DNA of 64,000 nt from NCBI RefSeq assembly GCF_963662255.1, contig NC_085071.1, forward strand, positions 8,173,033 through 8,237,032. The letters are read 5' to 3'. Both the position numbers and the translations under genes were made by a program. Below are positions 48,274-60,974 of the stretch, piece by piece (the stretch's first letter is position 1; the number at the start of each line of letters is the position of its first letter). The notes below the pieces were generated by a model that saw only the letters and a program-made list of their open reading frames with translations, did no database searches and had not been told where the DNA came from. This DNA is from Cinclus cinclus. Its lineage: Eukaryota > Chordata > Aves > Passeriformes > Cinclidae.

Positions 48274-50820
48274 CTAGCCTGCGGCCCGTGCTGGGCTTTT
48301 GCCTACAAAAATTCCATAAGGACGAGGATTTCTCCCAGACCAAAGCTGCCCCCTCCTCCAAACCTGGCTGCCATCAGAGGCCCAAACGCGCCCTAGAAAA
48401 TGACACCTGCCAAGTGGGCTCTTGAGTTTGGCTTCTTGGGGAAAAGTGCCTCCTTTCGGAGCCAACTTGCCTAACTAGCCTGCGGCCCGTGCTGGGCTTT
48501 TGAGTACAAAAATTCCATAAGGACGAGGATTTCTCCCAGACCAAAGCTGCCCCCTCCTCCAAACCTGGCTGCCATCGGAGGCCCAAACGCGCCCCACAAA
48601 ATTACACCTGCATTGAGGGTTCTTGAGTTTGGCTTCCTGGGGAAAAGTGCCTCCTTTCGGAGTCAACTTGCCTGCGGCCCATGCAGGGCTTTTGCCTCCA
48701 AAAATTCCATAAGGACGAGGATTTCTCCCAGACCAAAGCTGCCCCCTCCTCCAAACCTGGCTGCCATCGGTGGCCCAAACGTGCCCTACAAAATGACACC
48801 TGCCAAGTGGGCTCTTGAGTTTGGCTTCTTGGGTGGAAGTACCTCCTTTCAAAGCCAACTTGCCTGCGGCCCGTGCTGGGCTTTTGCCTACAAAAATTCC
48901 ATAAGGACGAGGATTTCTCCCAGACCAAAGCTGCCCCCTCCTCCAAACCTGGCTGCCATCGGAGGCCCAAACGCGCCCTACAAAATGACATCTGCCAAGT
49001 GGGCTCTTGAGTTTGGCTTCTTGGGGAAAAGTGCCTCCTTTCGGAGCCAACTTGCCTAACTTGCCTGCGGCCCATCCTGGGCTTTTGCTACAAAAATTCC
49101 ATAAGGACGAGGATTTCTCCCAGACCAAAGCTGCCCCCTCCTCCAAACCTGGCTGCCATCGGAGGCCCAAACGCGCCCTACAAAATGACACCTGCCAAGT
49201 GGGCTCTTGAGTTTGGCTTCTTGGTGGAAAAGTGCCTCCTTTCAAAGCAACTTGCCTAACTTGCCTGCGGCCCATGCGGGGTTTTTGCCTACAAAAATTC
49301 CATAAGGACGAGGATTTCTCCCAGACCAAAGCTGCCCCCTCCTCCAAACCTGGCTGCCATCGGAGGCCGAAACGTGCCCTACAAAATGACATCTGCCAAG
49401 TGGGCTCTTGAATTTGGCTTCTTGGGTGGAAGTACCTCCTTTCAAAGCCAACTTGCCTGCGGCCCGTCCTGGGCTTTTGCTACAAATATTCCAGAAGGAC
49501 GAGGATTTCTCCCAGACCAAAGCTGCCCCCTCCTCCAAACCTGGCTGCCATCGGAGGCCCAAACGCGCCCTTCAAAATGACACCTGCCAAGTGGGCTCTT
49601 GAGTTTGGCTTCTTGGGTGGAAGTGCCTCCTTTCAAAGCCAACTTGCCTAACTAGCCTGCGGCCGGTCCTGGGCTTTTGCCTCCAAAAATTCCATAAGGA
49701 CGAGGATTTCTCCCAGACCAAAGCTGCCCCCTCCTCCAAACCTGGTTGCCATCGGAGGCCCAAACGCGCCCTACAAAATGACATCTGCCAAGTGGGCTGT
49801 TGAGTTTGGCTTCTTGCGGAAAAGTGCCTCCTTTCAAAGCCAACTTGCCTAACTAGCCTGCGGCCCTTGCTGGGCTTTAGACTACAAAAATTCCATAAGG
49901 ACGAGGATTTCTCCCAGACCAAATCTGCCCCCTCCTCCAAACCTGGCTGACATCGGAGGCCCAAACGCGCCCTAGAAAATGACATCTGCCAAGTGGGCTC
50001 TTGAGTTTGGCTTCTTGGGGAAAAGTGACTCCTTTCAAAACCAACTTGCCTGCGTCCCGTCCCGGGCTTTTGCTACAAAAATTCCATAAGGACGAGGATT
50101 CCTCCCAGACCAAAGCTGCCCCCTCCGCCAAACCTGGCTGCCATCGGAAGCCCAAACGCGCCCTACAAAATGACATCTGCCAAGTGGGCTCTTGAGTTTG
50201 GCTTTCTGGGGAAAAGTGCCTCCTTTCTGAGTCAACTTGCCTGCGGCTCATGCAGGGGTTTTGCCTACAAAAATTCCATAAGGACGAGGATTTCTCCCAG
50301 ACCAAAGCTGCCCCCTCCTCCAAACCTGGCTGCCATCGGAGGCCCAAACGCGCCCTACAAAATGACACCTGCCAAGTGGGCTCTTGAGTTTGGCTTCTTG
50401 GGGAAAATTGCCTCCTTTCGGAGTCAACTTGCCGGCGGCCCATGCAGGGCTTTTGCCTACAAAAATTCCATAAGGACGAGGATTCCTCCCAGACCAAAGC
50501 TGCCCCCTCCGCCAAACCTGGCTGCCATCGGAGGCCCAAACGCGCCCTACAAAATGACATCTGCCAAGCGGGCTCTTGAGTTTGGCTTCTTGAGGAAAAG
50601 TGCCTCCTTTCGGAGTCAACTTGCCGGCGGCCCATGCAGGGCTTTTGCCTCCAAAAATTCCATAAGGACGAGGATTTCTCCCAGACCAAAGCTGCCCCCT
50701 CCTCCAAACCTGGCTGCCATCGGAGGCCCAAACGCGCCCTACAAAATGACACCTGCCAAGTGGGCTCTTGAGTTTGGCTTCTTGGGGAAAAGTGCCTCCT
50801 TTCGGAGCCAACTTGCCTAA
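48274..50820. repeat. 12-mer duplication, copy 2, with one extra monomer
   Basis: The second copy follows the first directly and keeps its order of subtypes. It gains one 192-bp monomer (AAAATTGCC type) near 50,260-50,450, so the offset grows from 2,355 to 2,547 bp at its right end. Private changes include CTTGGTGGAAAAG near 49,221 (one base gained), AAATATTCC near 49,485, CCTGGTTGCC near 49,741 and GGGCTGTTGAG near 49,796. Its higher number of private point changes than the 2,940-bp or 3,112-bp pairs suggests an older duplication. Confidence 0.82.
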
Positions 50821-51044
50821 CTAGCCTGCGGCCCGTGCTGGGCTTTTGCCTACAAAAATTCCATAAGGACGAGGATTTCTCCCAGACCAAAGCTGCCCCC
50901 TCCTCCAAACCTGGCTGCCATCAGAGGCCCAAACGCGCCCTACAAAATGACATCTGCCAAGTGGGCTCTTGAGTTTGGCTTCTTGGGGAAAAGTGACTCC
51001 TTTCAAAACCAACTTGCCTGCGTCCCGTCCCGGACGATTGCTAC

Positions 51045-54000
51045 AAAAATTCCATAAGGACGAGGATTCCTCCCAGACCAAAGCTGCCCCCTCCGCCAAA
51101 CCTGGCTGCCATCGGAGGCCCAAACGCGCCCTACAAAATGACATCTGCCAAGCGGGCTCTTGAGTTTGGCTTTCTGGGGAAAAGTGCCTCCTTTCGGAGT
51201 CAACTTGCCGGCGGCCCATGCAGGGCTTTTGCTACAAAAATTCCATAAGGACGAGGATTTCTCCCAGACCAAAGCTGCCCCCTCCTCCAAACCTGGCTGC
51301 CATCGGAGGCCCAAACGCGCCCTACAAAATGACACCTGCCAAGTGGGCTCTTGAGTTTGGCTTCTTGGGGAAAAGTGCCTCCTTTCGGAGCCAACTTGCC
51401 TAACTAGCCTGCGGCCTGTGCTGGGCTTTTGCCTACAAAAATTCCATAAGGACGAGGATTTCTCCCAGACCAAAGTTGCCCCCTCCTCCAAACCTGGCTG
51501 CCATCAGAGGCCCAAACGCGCCCTACAAAATGACATCTGCCAAGTGGGCTCTTGAGTTTGGCTTTCTGGGGAAAAGTGCCTCCTTTCAAAGCCAACATGC
51601 CTGCGGCCCATGCAGGGCTTTTGCCTCCAAAAATTCCATAAGGACGAGGATTTCTCCCAGACCAAAGCTGCCCCCTCCTCCAAACCTGGCTGCCATCGGA
51701 GGACCAAACGCGCCCCACAAAATGACACCTGCATTGAGGGTTCTTGAGTTTGGCTTCTTGGGGAAAATTGCCTCCTTTCGGAGTCAACTTGCCGGCGGCC
51801 CATGCAGGGCTTTTGCCTACAAAAATTCCATAAGGACGAGGATTCCTCCCAGACCAAAGCTGCCCCCTCCGCCAAACCTGGCTCCCATCGGAGGCCCAAA
51901 CGCGCCCTACAAAATGACATCTGCCAAGCGGGCTCTTGAGTTTGGCTTCTTGAGGAAAAGTGCCTCCTTTCGGAGTCAACTTGCCGTCGGCCCATGCAGG
52001 GCTTTTGCCTCCAAAAATTCCATAAGGACGAGGATTTCTCCCAGACCAAAGCTGCCCCCTCCTCCAAACCTGGCTGCCATCGGAGGCCCAAACGCGCCCT
52101 ACAAAATGACACCTGCCAAGTGGGCTCTTGAGTTTGGCTTCTTGGGGAAAAGTGCCTCCTTTCGGAGCCAACTTGCCTAACTAGCCTGCGGCCCGTGCTG
52201 GGCTTTTGCCTACAAAAATTCCATAAGGACGATGATTTCTCCCAGACCAAAGCTGCCCCCTCCTCCAAACCTGGCTGCCATCAGAGGCCCGACGCGCCCT
52301 ACAAAATGACATCTGCCAAGTGGGCTCTTGAGTTTGGCTTTCTGGGGAAAAGTGCCTCCTTTCGGAGCCAAATTGCCTAACTTGCCTGCGGCCCGTCCTG
52401 GGCTTTTGCCTCCAAAAATTCCATAAGGACGAGGATTTCTCCCAGACCAAAGCTGCCCCGTCCTCCAAACCTGGCTGCCATCGGTGGCCCAAACGTGCCC
52501 TACAAAATGACATCTGCCAAGTGGGCTCTTGAATTTGGCTTCTTGGGTGGAAGTACCTCCTTTCAAAGCCAACTTGCCTGCGGCCCGTCCTGGGCTTTTG
52601 CCTCCAAAAATTCCAGAAGGACGAGGATTTCTCCCAGACCAAAGCTGCCCCCTCCTCCAAACCTGGCTGCCATCGGAGGCCCAAACGCGCCCTACAAAAT
52701 GACATCTGCCAAGTGGGCTCTTGAGTTTGGCTTCTTGGGTGGAAGTGCCTCCTTTCAAAGCCAACTTGCCTAACTAGCCTGCGGCCCGTGCTGGGCTTTA
52801 GACTACAAAAATTCCATAAGGACGAGGATTTCTCCCAGACCAAAGCTGCACCCTCCTCCAAACCTGGCTGCCATCGGAGGCCCAAACGCGCCCCACAAAA
52901 TGACATCTGCATTGAGGGTTCTTGAGTTTGGCTTCTTGGGGAAAAGTGCCTCCTTTCGGAGTCAACTTGCCTAACTTGCCTGCGGCCCATGTGGGGTTTT
53001 TGCCTACAAAAATTCCATAAGGATGAGGATTTCTCCCAGACCAAAGCTGCCCCCTCCTCCAAACCTGGCTGACATCGGAGGCCCAAACGCGCCCTACAAA
53101 ATGACACCTGCCAAGTGGGCTCTTGAGTTTGGCTTCTTGGGGAAAAGTGACTCCTTTCAAAACCAACTTGCCTGCGTCCCGTCCTGGGCTTTTGCTACAA
53201 AAATTCCATAAGGACGAGGATTCCTCCCAGACCAAAGCTGCCCCCTCCTCCAAACCTGGCTGCCATCGGAGGCCCAAACGCGCCCTACAAAATGACATCT
53301 GCCAAGTCGGCTCTTGAGTTTGGCTTTCTGGGGAAAAGTGCCTCCTTTCAGAGTCAACTTGCCTGCGGCTCATGCAGGGGTTTTGCCTCCAAAAATTCCA
53401 TAAGGACGAGGATTTCTCCCAGACCAAAGCTGCCCCCTCCTCCAAACCTGGCTGACATCGGAGGCCCAAACGCGCCCTACAAAATGACACCTGCCAAGTC
53501 GGCTCTTGAGTTTGGCTTCTTGGGGAAAAGTGCCTCCTTTCAAAACCAACTTGCCTGTGTCCCGTCCCGGGCTTTTGCTACAAAAATTCCAGAAGGACGA
53601 GGATTTCTCCCAGACCAAAGCTGCCCCCTCCTCCAAACCTGGCTGCCATCGGAGGCCCAAACGCGCCCTACAAAATGACATCTGCCAAGTGGGCTCTTGA
53701 GTTTGGCTTTCTGGGGAAAAGTGCCTCCTTTCGGAGTCAACTTGCCTGCGGCTCATGCAGGGGTTTTGCCTACAAAAATTCCATAAGGACGAGGATTTCT
53801 CCCAGACCAAAGCTGCCCCCTCCTCCAAACCTGGCTGCCATCGGAGGCCCAAACGCGCCCTACAAAATGACACCTGCCAAGTGGGCTCTTGAGTTTGGCT
53901 TCTTGGGGAAAATTGCCTCCTTTCGGAGTCAACTTGCCGGCGGCCCATGCAGGGCTTTTGCCTACAAAAATTCCATAAGGACGAGGATTTCTCCCAGAAC

Positions 54001-54558
54001 AAAGCTGCCCCCTCCTCCAAACCTGGCTGCCATCGGAGGCCCAAACGCGCCCTACAAAATGACATCTGCCAAGTGGGCTCTTGAGTTTGGCTTCTTGGGG
54101 AAAAGTGCCTCCTTTCGGAGCCAACTTGCCTAACTTGCCTGCGGCCCGTCCTGGGCTTTTGAGTACAAAAATTCCAGAAGGACGAGGATTTCTCCCAGAC
54201 CAAAGCTGCCCCCTCCTCCAAACCTGGCTGCCATCGGAGGCCCAAACGCGCCCTACAAAATGACACCTGCCAAGTGGGCTCTTGAGTTTGGCTTCTTGGG
54301 GAAAAGTGCCTCCTTTCAAAGCCAACTTGCCTAACTTGCCTGCGGCCCGTCCTGGGCTTTTGCCTACAAAAATTCCAGAAGGACAAGGATTTCTCCCAGA
54401 CCAAAGCTGCTCCCTCCTCCAAACCTGGCTGCCATCGGAGGCCCAAACGCGCCCTACAAAATGACATCTGCCAAGTGGGCTCTTGAGTTTGGCTTCTTGG
54501 GGAAAAGTGACTCCATTCAAAACCAACTTGCCTGCGTCCCGTCCCGGACGATTGCTAC
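51045..54558. repeat. HOR register interval of 3,514 bp (~18 monomers)
   Basis: The interval is bounded by the CCCGGACGATTGCTAC monomers at 51,045 and 54,559. Matching at 3,514 bp holds from about 50,960 to 51,590 (partner 54,474 to 55,104), including the AAAGTTGCCC variant (about 51,473 and 54,987). The middle (about 52,490-53,700) contains the CTTGAATTTGG, CCATGTGGGG and CTGACATCGG subtypes also seen at 3.9-5.6 kb. One monomer near 52,290 has lost a base (GAGGCCCGACGCG). Its monomer number is inferred from length. Confidence 0.78.
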
Positions 54559-54749
54559 AAAAATTCCATAAGGACGAGGATTCCTCCCAGACCAAAGCTG
54601 CCCCCTCCGCCAAACCTGGCTGCCATCGGAGGCCCAAACGCGCCCTACAAAATGACATCTGCCAAGCGGGCTCTTGAGTTTGGCTTCTTGGGGAAAAGTG
54701 CCTCCTTTCGGAGTCAACTTGCCGGCGGCCCATGCAGGGCTTTTGCTAC

Positions 54750-57700
54750 AAAAATTCCATAAGGACGAGGATTTCTCCCAGACCAAAGCTGCCCCCTCCT
54801 CCAAACCTGGCTGCCATCGGAGGCCCAAACGCGCCCTACAAAATGACACCTGCCAAGTGGGCTCTTGAGTTTGGCTTCTTGGGGAAAAGTGCCTCCTTTC
54901 GGAGCCAACTTGCCTAACTAGCCTGCGGCCTGTGCTGGGCTTTTGCCTACAAAAATTCCATAAGGACGAGGATTTCTCCCAGACCAAAGTTGCCCCCTCC
55001 TCCAAACCTGGCTGCCATCAGAGGCCCAAACGCGCCCTACAAAATGACATCTGCCAAGTGGGCTCTTGAGTTTGGCTTCTTGGGGAAAAGTGCCTCCTTT
55101 CAAAGCCAACTTGCCTGCGGCCCGTCCTGGTCTTTTGCCTCCAAAAATTCCATAAGGACGAGGATTTCTCCCAGACCAAAGCTGCCCCCTCCTCCTAACC
55201 TGGCTGCCATCGGAGGACCAAACGCGCCCCACAAAATGACACCTGCATTGAGGGTTCTTGAGTTTGGCTTCCTGGGGAAAAGTGCCTCCTTTCGGAGTCA
55301 ACTTGCCTGCGGCCCATGCAGGGCTTTTGCCTACAAAAATTCCAGAAGGACGAGGATTTCTCCCAGACCAAAGCTGCCCCCTCCTCCAAACCTGGCTGCC
55401 ATCGGAGGCCCAAACGTGCCCTACAAAATGACACCTGCCAAGTGGGCTCTTGAGTTTGGCTTCTTGGGTGGAAGTGCCTCCTTTCAAAGCCAACTTGCCT
55501 GCGGCCCGTCCTGGGCTTTTGCTACAAAAATTCCATAAGGACGAGGATTTCTCCCAGACCAAAGCTGCCCCCTCCTCCAAACCTGGCTGCCATCGGAGGC
55601 CCAAACGCGCCCTACAAAATGACATTTGCCAAGTGGGCTCTTGAGTTTGGCTTCTTGGGGAAAAGTGCCTCCTTTCGGAGCCAACTTGCCTAACTTGCCT
55701 GCGGCCCGTCCTGGGCTTTTGCCTCCAAAAATTCCAGAAGGACGAGGATTTCTCCCAGGCCAAAGCTGCCCCCTCCTCCAAACCTGGCTGCCATCGGAGG
55801 CCCAAACGTGCCCTACAAAATGACACCTGCCAAGTGGGCTCTTGAGTTTGGCTTCTTGGGGAAAAGTGACTCCTTTCAAAACCAACTTGCCAGTGTCCCG
55901 TCCCGGGCTTTTGCTACAAAAATTCCATAAGGACGAGGATTTCTCCCAGACCAAAGCTGCCCCCTCCTCCAAACCTGGCTGCCATCAGAGGCCCAAACGC
56001 GCCCCACAAAATGACATCTGCATTGAGGATTCTTGAGTTTGGCTTCTTGGGGAAAAGTGCCTCCTTTCTGAGCCAACTTGCCTAACTTGCCTGCGGCCCG
56101 TCCTGGGCTTTTGCCTCCAAAAATTCCATAAGGACGAGGATTTCTCCCAGGCCAAAGCTGCCCCCTCCTCCAAACCTGGCTGCCATCGGAGGCCCAAACG
56201 TGCCCTACAAAATGACATCTGCCAAGTGGGCTCTTGAGTTTGGCTTCTTGGGGAAAAGTGACTCCTTTCAAAACCAACTTGCCTGTGTCCCGTCCCGGGC
56301 TTTTGCTACAAAAATTCCATAAGGACGAGGATTTCTCCCAGACCAAAGCTGCCCCCTCCTCCAAACCTGGCTGCCATCGGAGGCCCAAACGTGCCCTACA
56401 AAATGACATCTGCCAAGTGGGCTCTTGAGTTTGGCTTCTTGTGTGGAAGTACCTCCTTTCAAAGCCAACTTGCCTGCGGCCCGTCCTGGGCTTTTGCCTA
56501 CAAAAATTCCATAAGGACGAGGATTTCTCCCAGACCAAAGCTGCCCCCTCCTCCAAACCTGGCTGCCATCGGAGGCCCAAACGTGCCCTACAAAATGACA
56601 CCTGCCAAGTGGGCTCTTGAGTTTGGCTTCTTGGGTGGAAGTACCTCCTTTCAAAGCCAACTTGCCTGCGGCCCGTCCTGGGCTTTTGCCTACAAAAATT
56701 CCATAAGGACGAGGATTTCTCCCAGACCAAAGCTGCCCCCTCCTCCAAACCTGGCTGCCATTGGAGGCCCAAACGCGCCCTACAAAATGACACCTGCCAA
56801 GTGGGCTCTTGAGTTTGGCTTCTTGGGGGAAAGTGCCTCCTTTCAAAGCCAACTTGCCTAACTAGCCTGCGGCCCGTGCTGGGCTTTAGACTACAAAAAT
56901 TCCATAAGGACGAGGATTTCTCCCAGACCAAAGCTGCCCCCTCCTCCAAACCTGGCTGCCATCAGAGGCCCAAATGCGCCCCACAAAATGACATCTGCCA
57001 AGTGGGCTCTTGAGTTTGGCTTCCTGGGGAAAAGTGCCTCCTTTCGGAGTCAACTTGCCTGCGGCCCATGCAGGGCTTTTGCCTACAAAAATTCCAGAAG
57101 GACGAGGATTTCTCCCAGACCAAAGCTGCCCCCTCCTCCAAACCTGGCTGCCATCGGAGGCCCAAACGCGCCCTACAAAATGACATCTGCCAAGTGGGCT
57201 CTTGAGTTTGGCTTCTTGGGTGGAAGTGCCTCCTTTCAAAGCCAACTTGCCTAACTAGCCTGCGGCCCATGCTGGGCTTTAGACTACAAAAATTCCATAA
57301 GGACGAGGATTTCTCCCAGACCAAAGCTGCCCCCTCCTCCAAACCTGGCTGACATCGGAGGCCCAAACGCGCCCTAGAAAATGACACCTGCCAAGTGGGC
57401 TCTTGAGTTTGGCTTCTTGGGGAAAAGTGACTCCTTTCAAAACCAACTTGCCTGCGTCCCGTCCCGGGCTTTTGCTACAAAAATTCCATAAGGACGAGGA
57501 TTCCTCCCAGACCAAAGCTGCCCCCTCCTCCAAACCTGGCTGCCATCGGAAGCCCAAACGCGCCCTACAAAATGACATCTGCCAACTGGGCTCTTGAGTT
57601 TGGCTTTCTGGGGAAAAGTGCCTCCTTTCGGAGTCAACTTGCCTGCGGCTCATGCAGGGCTTTTGCCTACAAAAATTCCATAAGGACGAGGATTTCTCCC

Positions 57701-57861
57701 AGACCAAAGCTGCCCCCTCCTCCAAACCTGGCTGCCATCGGAGGCCCAAACGCGCCCTACAAAATGACACCTGCCAAGTGGGCTCTTGAGTTTGGCTTCT
57801 TGGCGAAAATTGCCTCCTTTCGGAGTCAACTTGCCGGCGGCCCATGCAGGGCTTTTGCTAC
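54750..57861. repeat. 16-mer duplication, copy 1 (3,112 bp)
   Basis: Sixteen monomers start at 54750, 54951, 55143, 55335, 55526, 55727, 55918, 56119, 56310, 56502, 56694, 56895, 57087, 57288, 57479 and 57671. Private marks are CTCCTCCTAACC (about 55,190), CCTGGTCTTTTGCC (about 55,126), CCCAGGCCAAAG (about 55,755 and 56,147), CTTGTGTGGAAG (about 56,439) and CCATTGGAGG (about 56,758). Every one recurs 3,112 bp downstream. Confidence 0.95.
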
Positions 57862-60800
57862 AAAAATTCCATAAGGACGAGGATTTCTCCCAGACCAAAG
57901 CTGCCCCCTCCTCCAAACCTGGCTGCCATCGGAGGCCCAAACGCGCCCTACAAAATGACACCTGCCAAGTGGGCTCTTGAGTTTGGCTTCTTGGGGAAAA
58001 GTGCCTCCTTTCGGAGCCAACTTGCCTAACTAGCCTGCGGCCTGTGCTGGGCTTTTGCCTACAAAAATTCCATAAGGACGAGGATTTCTCCCAGACCAAA
58101 GTTGCCCCCTCCTCCAAACCTGGCTGCCATCAGAGGCCCAAACGCGCCCTACAAAATGACATCTGCCAAGTGGGCTCTTGAGTTTGGCTTCTTGGGGAAA
58201 AGTGCCTCCTTTCAAAGCCAACTTGCCTGCGGCCCGTCCTGGTCTTTTGCCTCCAAAAATTCCATAAGGACGAGGATTTCTCCCAGACCAAAGCTGCCCC
58301 CTCCTCCTAACCTGGCTGCCATCGGAGGACCAAACGCGCCCCACAAAATGACACCTGCATTGAGGGTTCTTGAGTTTGGCTTCCTGGGGAAAAGTGCCTC
58401 CTTTCGGAGTCAACTTGCCTGCGGCCCATGCAGGGCTTTTGCCTACAAAAATTCCAGAAGGACGAGGATTTCTCCCAGACCAAAGCTGCCCCCTCCTCCA
58501 AACCTGGCTGCCATCGGAGGCCCAAACGTGCCCTACAAAATGACACCTGCCAAGTGGGCTCTTGAGTTTGGCTTCTTGGGTGGAAGTGCCTCCTTTCAAA
58601 GCCAACTTGCCTGCGGCCCGTCCTGGGCTTTTGCTACAAAAATTCCATAAGGACGAGGATTTCTCCCAGACCAAAGCTGCCCCCTCCTCCAAACCTGGCT
58701 GCCATCGGAGGCCCAAACGCGCCCTACAAAATGACATTTGCCAAGTGGGCTCTTGAGTTTGGCTTCTTGGGGAAAAGTGCCTCCTTTCGGAGCCAACTTG
58801 CCTAACTTGCCTGCGGCCCGTCCTGGGCTTTTGCCTCCAAAAATTCCAGAAGGACGAGGATTTCTCCCAGGCCAAAGCTGCCCCCTCCTCCAAACCTGGC
58901 TGCCATCGGAGGCCCAAACGTGCCCTACAAAATGACACCTGCCAAGTGGGCTCTTGAGTTTGGCTTCTTGGGGAAAAGTGACTCCTTTCAAAACCAACTT
59001 GCCAGTGTCCCGTCCCGGGCTTTTGCTACAAAAATTCCATAAGGACGAGGATTTCTCCCAGACCAAAGCTGCCCCCTCCTCCAAACCTGGCTGCCATCAG
59101 AGGCCCAAACGCGCCCCACAAAATGACATCTGCATTGAGGATTCTTGAGTTTGGCTTCTTGGGGAAAAGTGCCTCCTTTCTGAGCCAACTTGCCTAACTT
59201 GCCTGCGGCCCGTCCTGGGCTTTTGCCTCCAAAAATTCCATAAGGACGAGGATTTCTCCCAGGCCAAAGCTGCCCCCTCCTCCAAACCTGGCTGCCATCG
59301 GAGGCCCAAACGTGCCCTACAAAATGACATCTGCCAAGTGGGCTCTTGAGTTTGGCTTCTTGGGGAAAAGTGACTCCTTTCAAAACCAACTTGCCTGTGT
59401 CCCGTCCCGGGCTTTTGCTACAAAAATTCCATAAGGACGAGGATTTCTCCCAGACCAAAGCTGCCCCCTCCTCCAAACCTGGCTGCCATCGGAGGCCCAA
59501 ACGTGCCCTACAAAATGACATCTGCCAAGTGGGCTCTTGAGTTTGGCTTCTTGTGTGGAAGTACCTCCTTTCAAAGCCAACTTGCCTGCGGCCCGTCCTG
59601 GGCTTTTGCCTACAAAAATTCCATAAGGACGAGGATTTCTCCCAGACCAAAGCTGCCCCCTCCTCCAAACCTGGCTGCCATCGGAGGCCCAAACGTGCCC
59701 TACAAAATGACACCTGCCAAGTGGGCTCTTGAGTTTGGCTTCTTGGGTGGAAGTACCTCCTTTCAAAGCCAACTTGCCTGCGGCCCGTCCTGGGCTTTTG
59801 CCTACAAAAATTCCATAAGGACGAGGATTTCTCCCAGACCAAAGCTGCCCCCTCCTCCAAACCTGGCTGCCATTGGAGGCCCAAACGCGCCCTACAAAAT
59901 GACACCTGCCAAGTGGGCTCTTGAGTTTGGCTTCTTGGGGGAAAGTGCCTCCTTTCAAAGCCAACTTGCCTAACTAGCCTGCGGCCCGTGCTGGGCTTTA
60001 GACTACAAAAATTCCATAAGGACGAGGATTTCTCCCAGACCAAAGCTGCCCCCTCCTCCAAACCTGGCTGCCATCAGAGGCCCAAATGCGCCCCACAAAA
60101 TGACATCTGCCAAGTGGGCTCTTGAGTTTGGCTTCCTGGGGAAAAGTGCCTCCTTTCGGAGTCAACTTGCCTGCGGCCCATGCAGGGCTTTTGCCTACAA
60201 AAATTCCAGAAGGACGAGGATTTCTCCCAGACCAAAGCTGCCCCCTCCTCCAAACCTGGCTGCCATCGGAGGCCCAAACGCGCCCTACAAAATGACATCT
60301 GCCAAGTGGGCTCTTGAGTTTGGCTTCTTGGGTGGAAGTGCCTCCTTTCAAAGCCAACTTGCCTAACTAGCCTGCGGCCCATGCTGGGCTTTAGACTACA
60401 AAAATTCCATAAGGACGAGGATTTCTCCCAGACCAAAGCTGCCCCCTCCTCCAAACCTGGCTGACATCGGAGGCCCAAACGCGCCCTAGAAAATGACACC
60501 TGCCAAGTGGGCTCTTGAGTTTGGCTTCTTGGGGAAAAGTGACTCCTTTCAAAACCAACTTGCCTGCGTCCCGTCCCGGGCTTTTGCTACAAAAATTCCA
60601 TAAGGACGAGGATTCCTCCCAGACCAAAGCTGCCCCCTCCTCCAAACCTGGCTGCCATCGGAAGCCCAAACGCGCCCTACAAAATGACATCTGCCAACTG
60701 GGCTCTTGAGTTTGGCTTTCTGGGGAAAAGTGCCTCCTTTCGGAGTCAACTTGCCTGCGGCTCATGCAGGGCTTTTGCCTACAAAAATTCCATAAGGACG

Positions 60801-60970
60801 AGGATTTCTCCCAGACCAAAGCTGCCCCCTCCTCCAAACCTGGCTGCCATCGGAGGCCCAAACGCGCCCTACAAAATGACACCTGCCAAGTGGGCTCTTG
60901 AGTTTGGCTTCTTGGCGAAAATTGCCTCCTTTCGGAGTCAACTTGCCGGCGGCCCATGCAGGGCTTTTGC
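57862..60970. repeat. 16-mer duplication, copy 2 (3,112 bp), apparently identical
   Basis: This copy repeats 54,750-57,861 with no difference that I could find by eye. At its right end (about 60,966) TTTTGCTAC is replaced by TTTTGCCTAC, so the next monomer starts at 60,975 rather than 60,974. The crossover point must lie in or just before the shared GCCCATGCAGGGCTTTTG segment. The identity makes it the youngest duplication in the window, unless it is an assembly artefact. Confidence 0.93.
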
Positions 60971-60974
60971 CTAC

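Larger units (their letters stand above)
44580..51044. repeat. HOR register interval of 6,465 bp (~33 monomers)
   Basis: The interval runs from the register monomer at 44,580 to a related one at 51,045, which has the same CCCGGACGATTGCTAC entry but CCCAGACCAAAG instead of CCCAGACGAAAG. Its first part (to about 45,900) follows the X1 and X3 pattern; the rest is the 2.36-kb duplication listed separately. The monomer number is inferred from length (33 with about fifteen 201-bp units). Confidence 0.75.
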
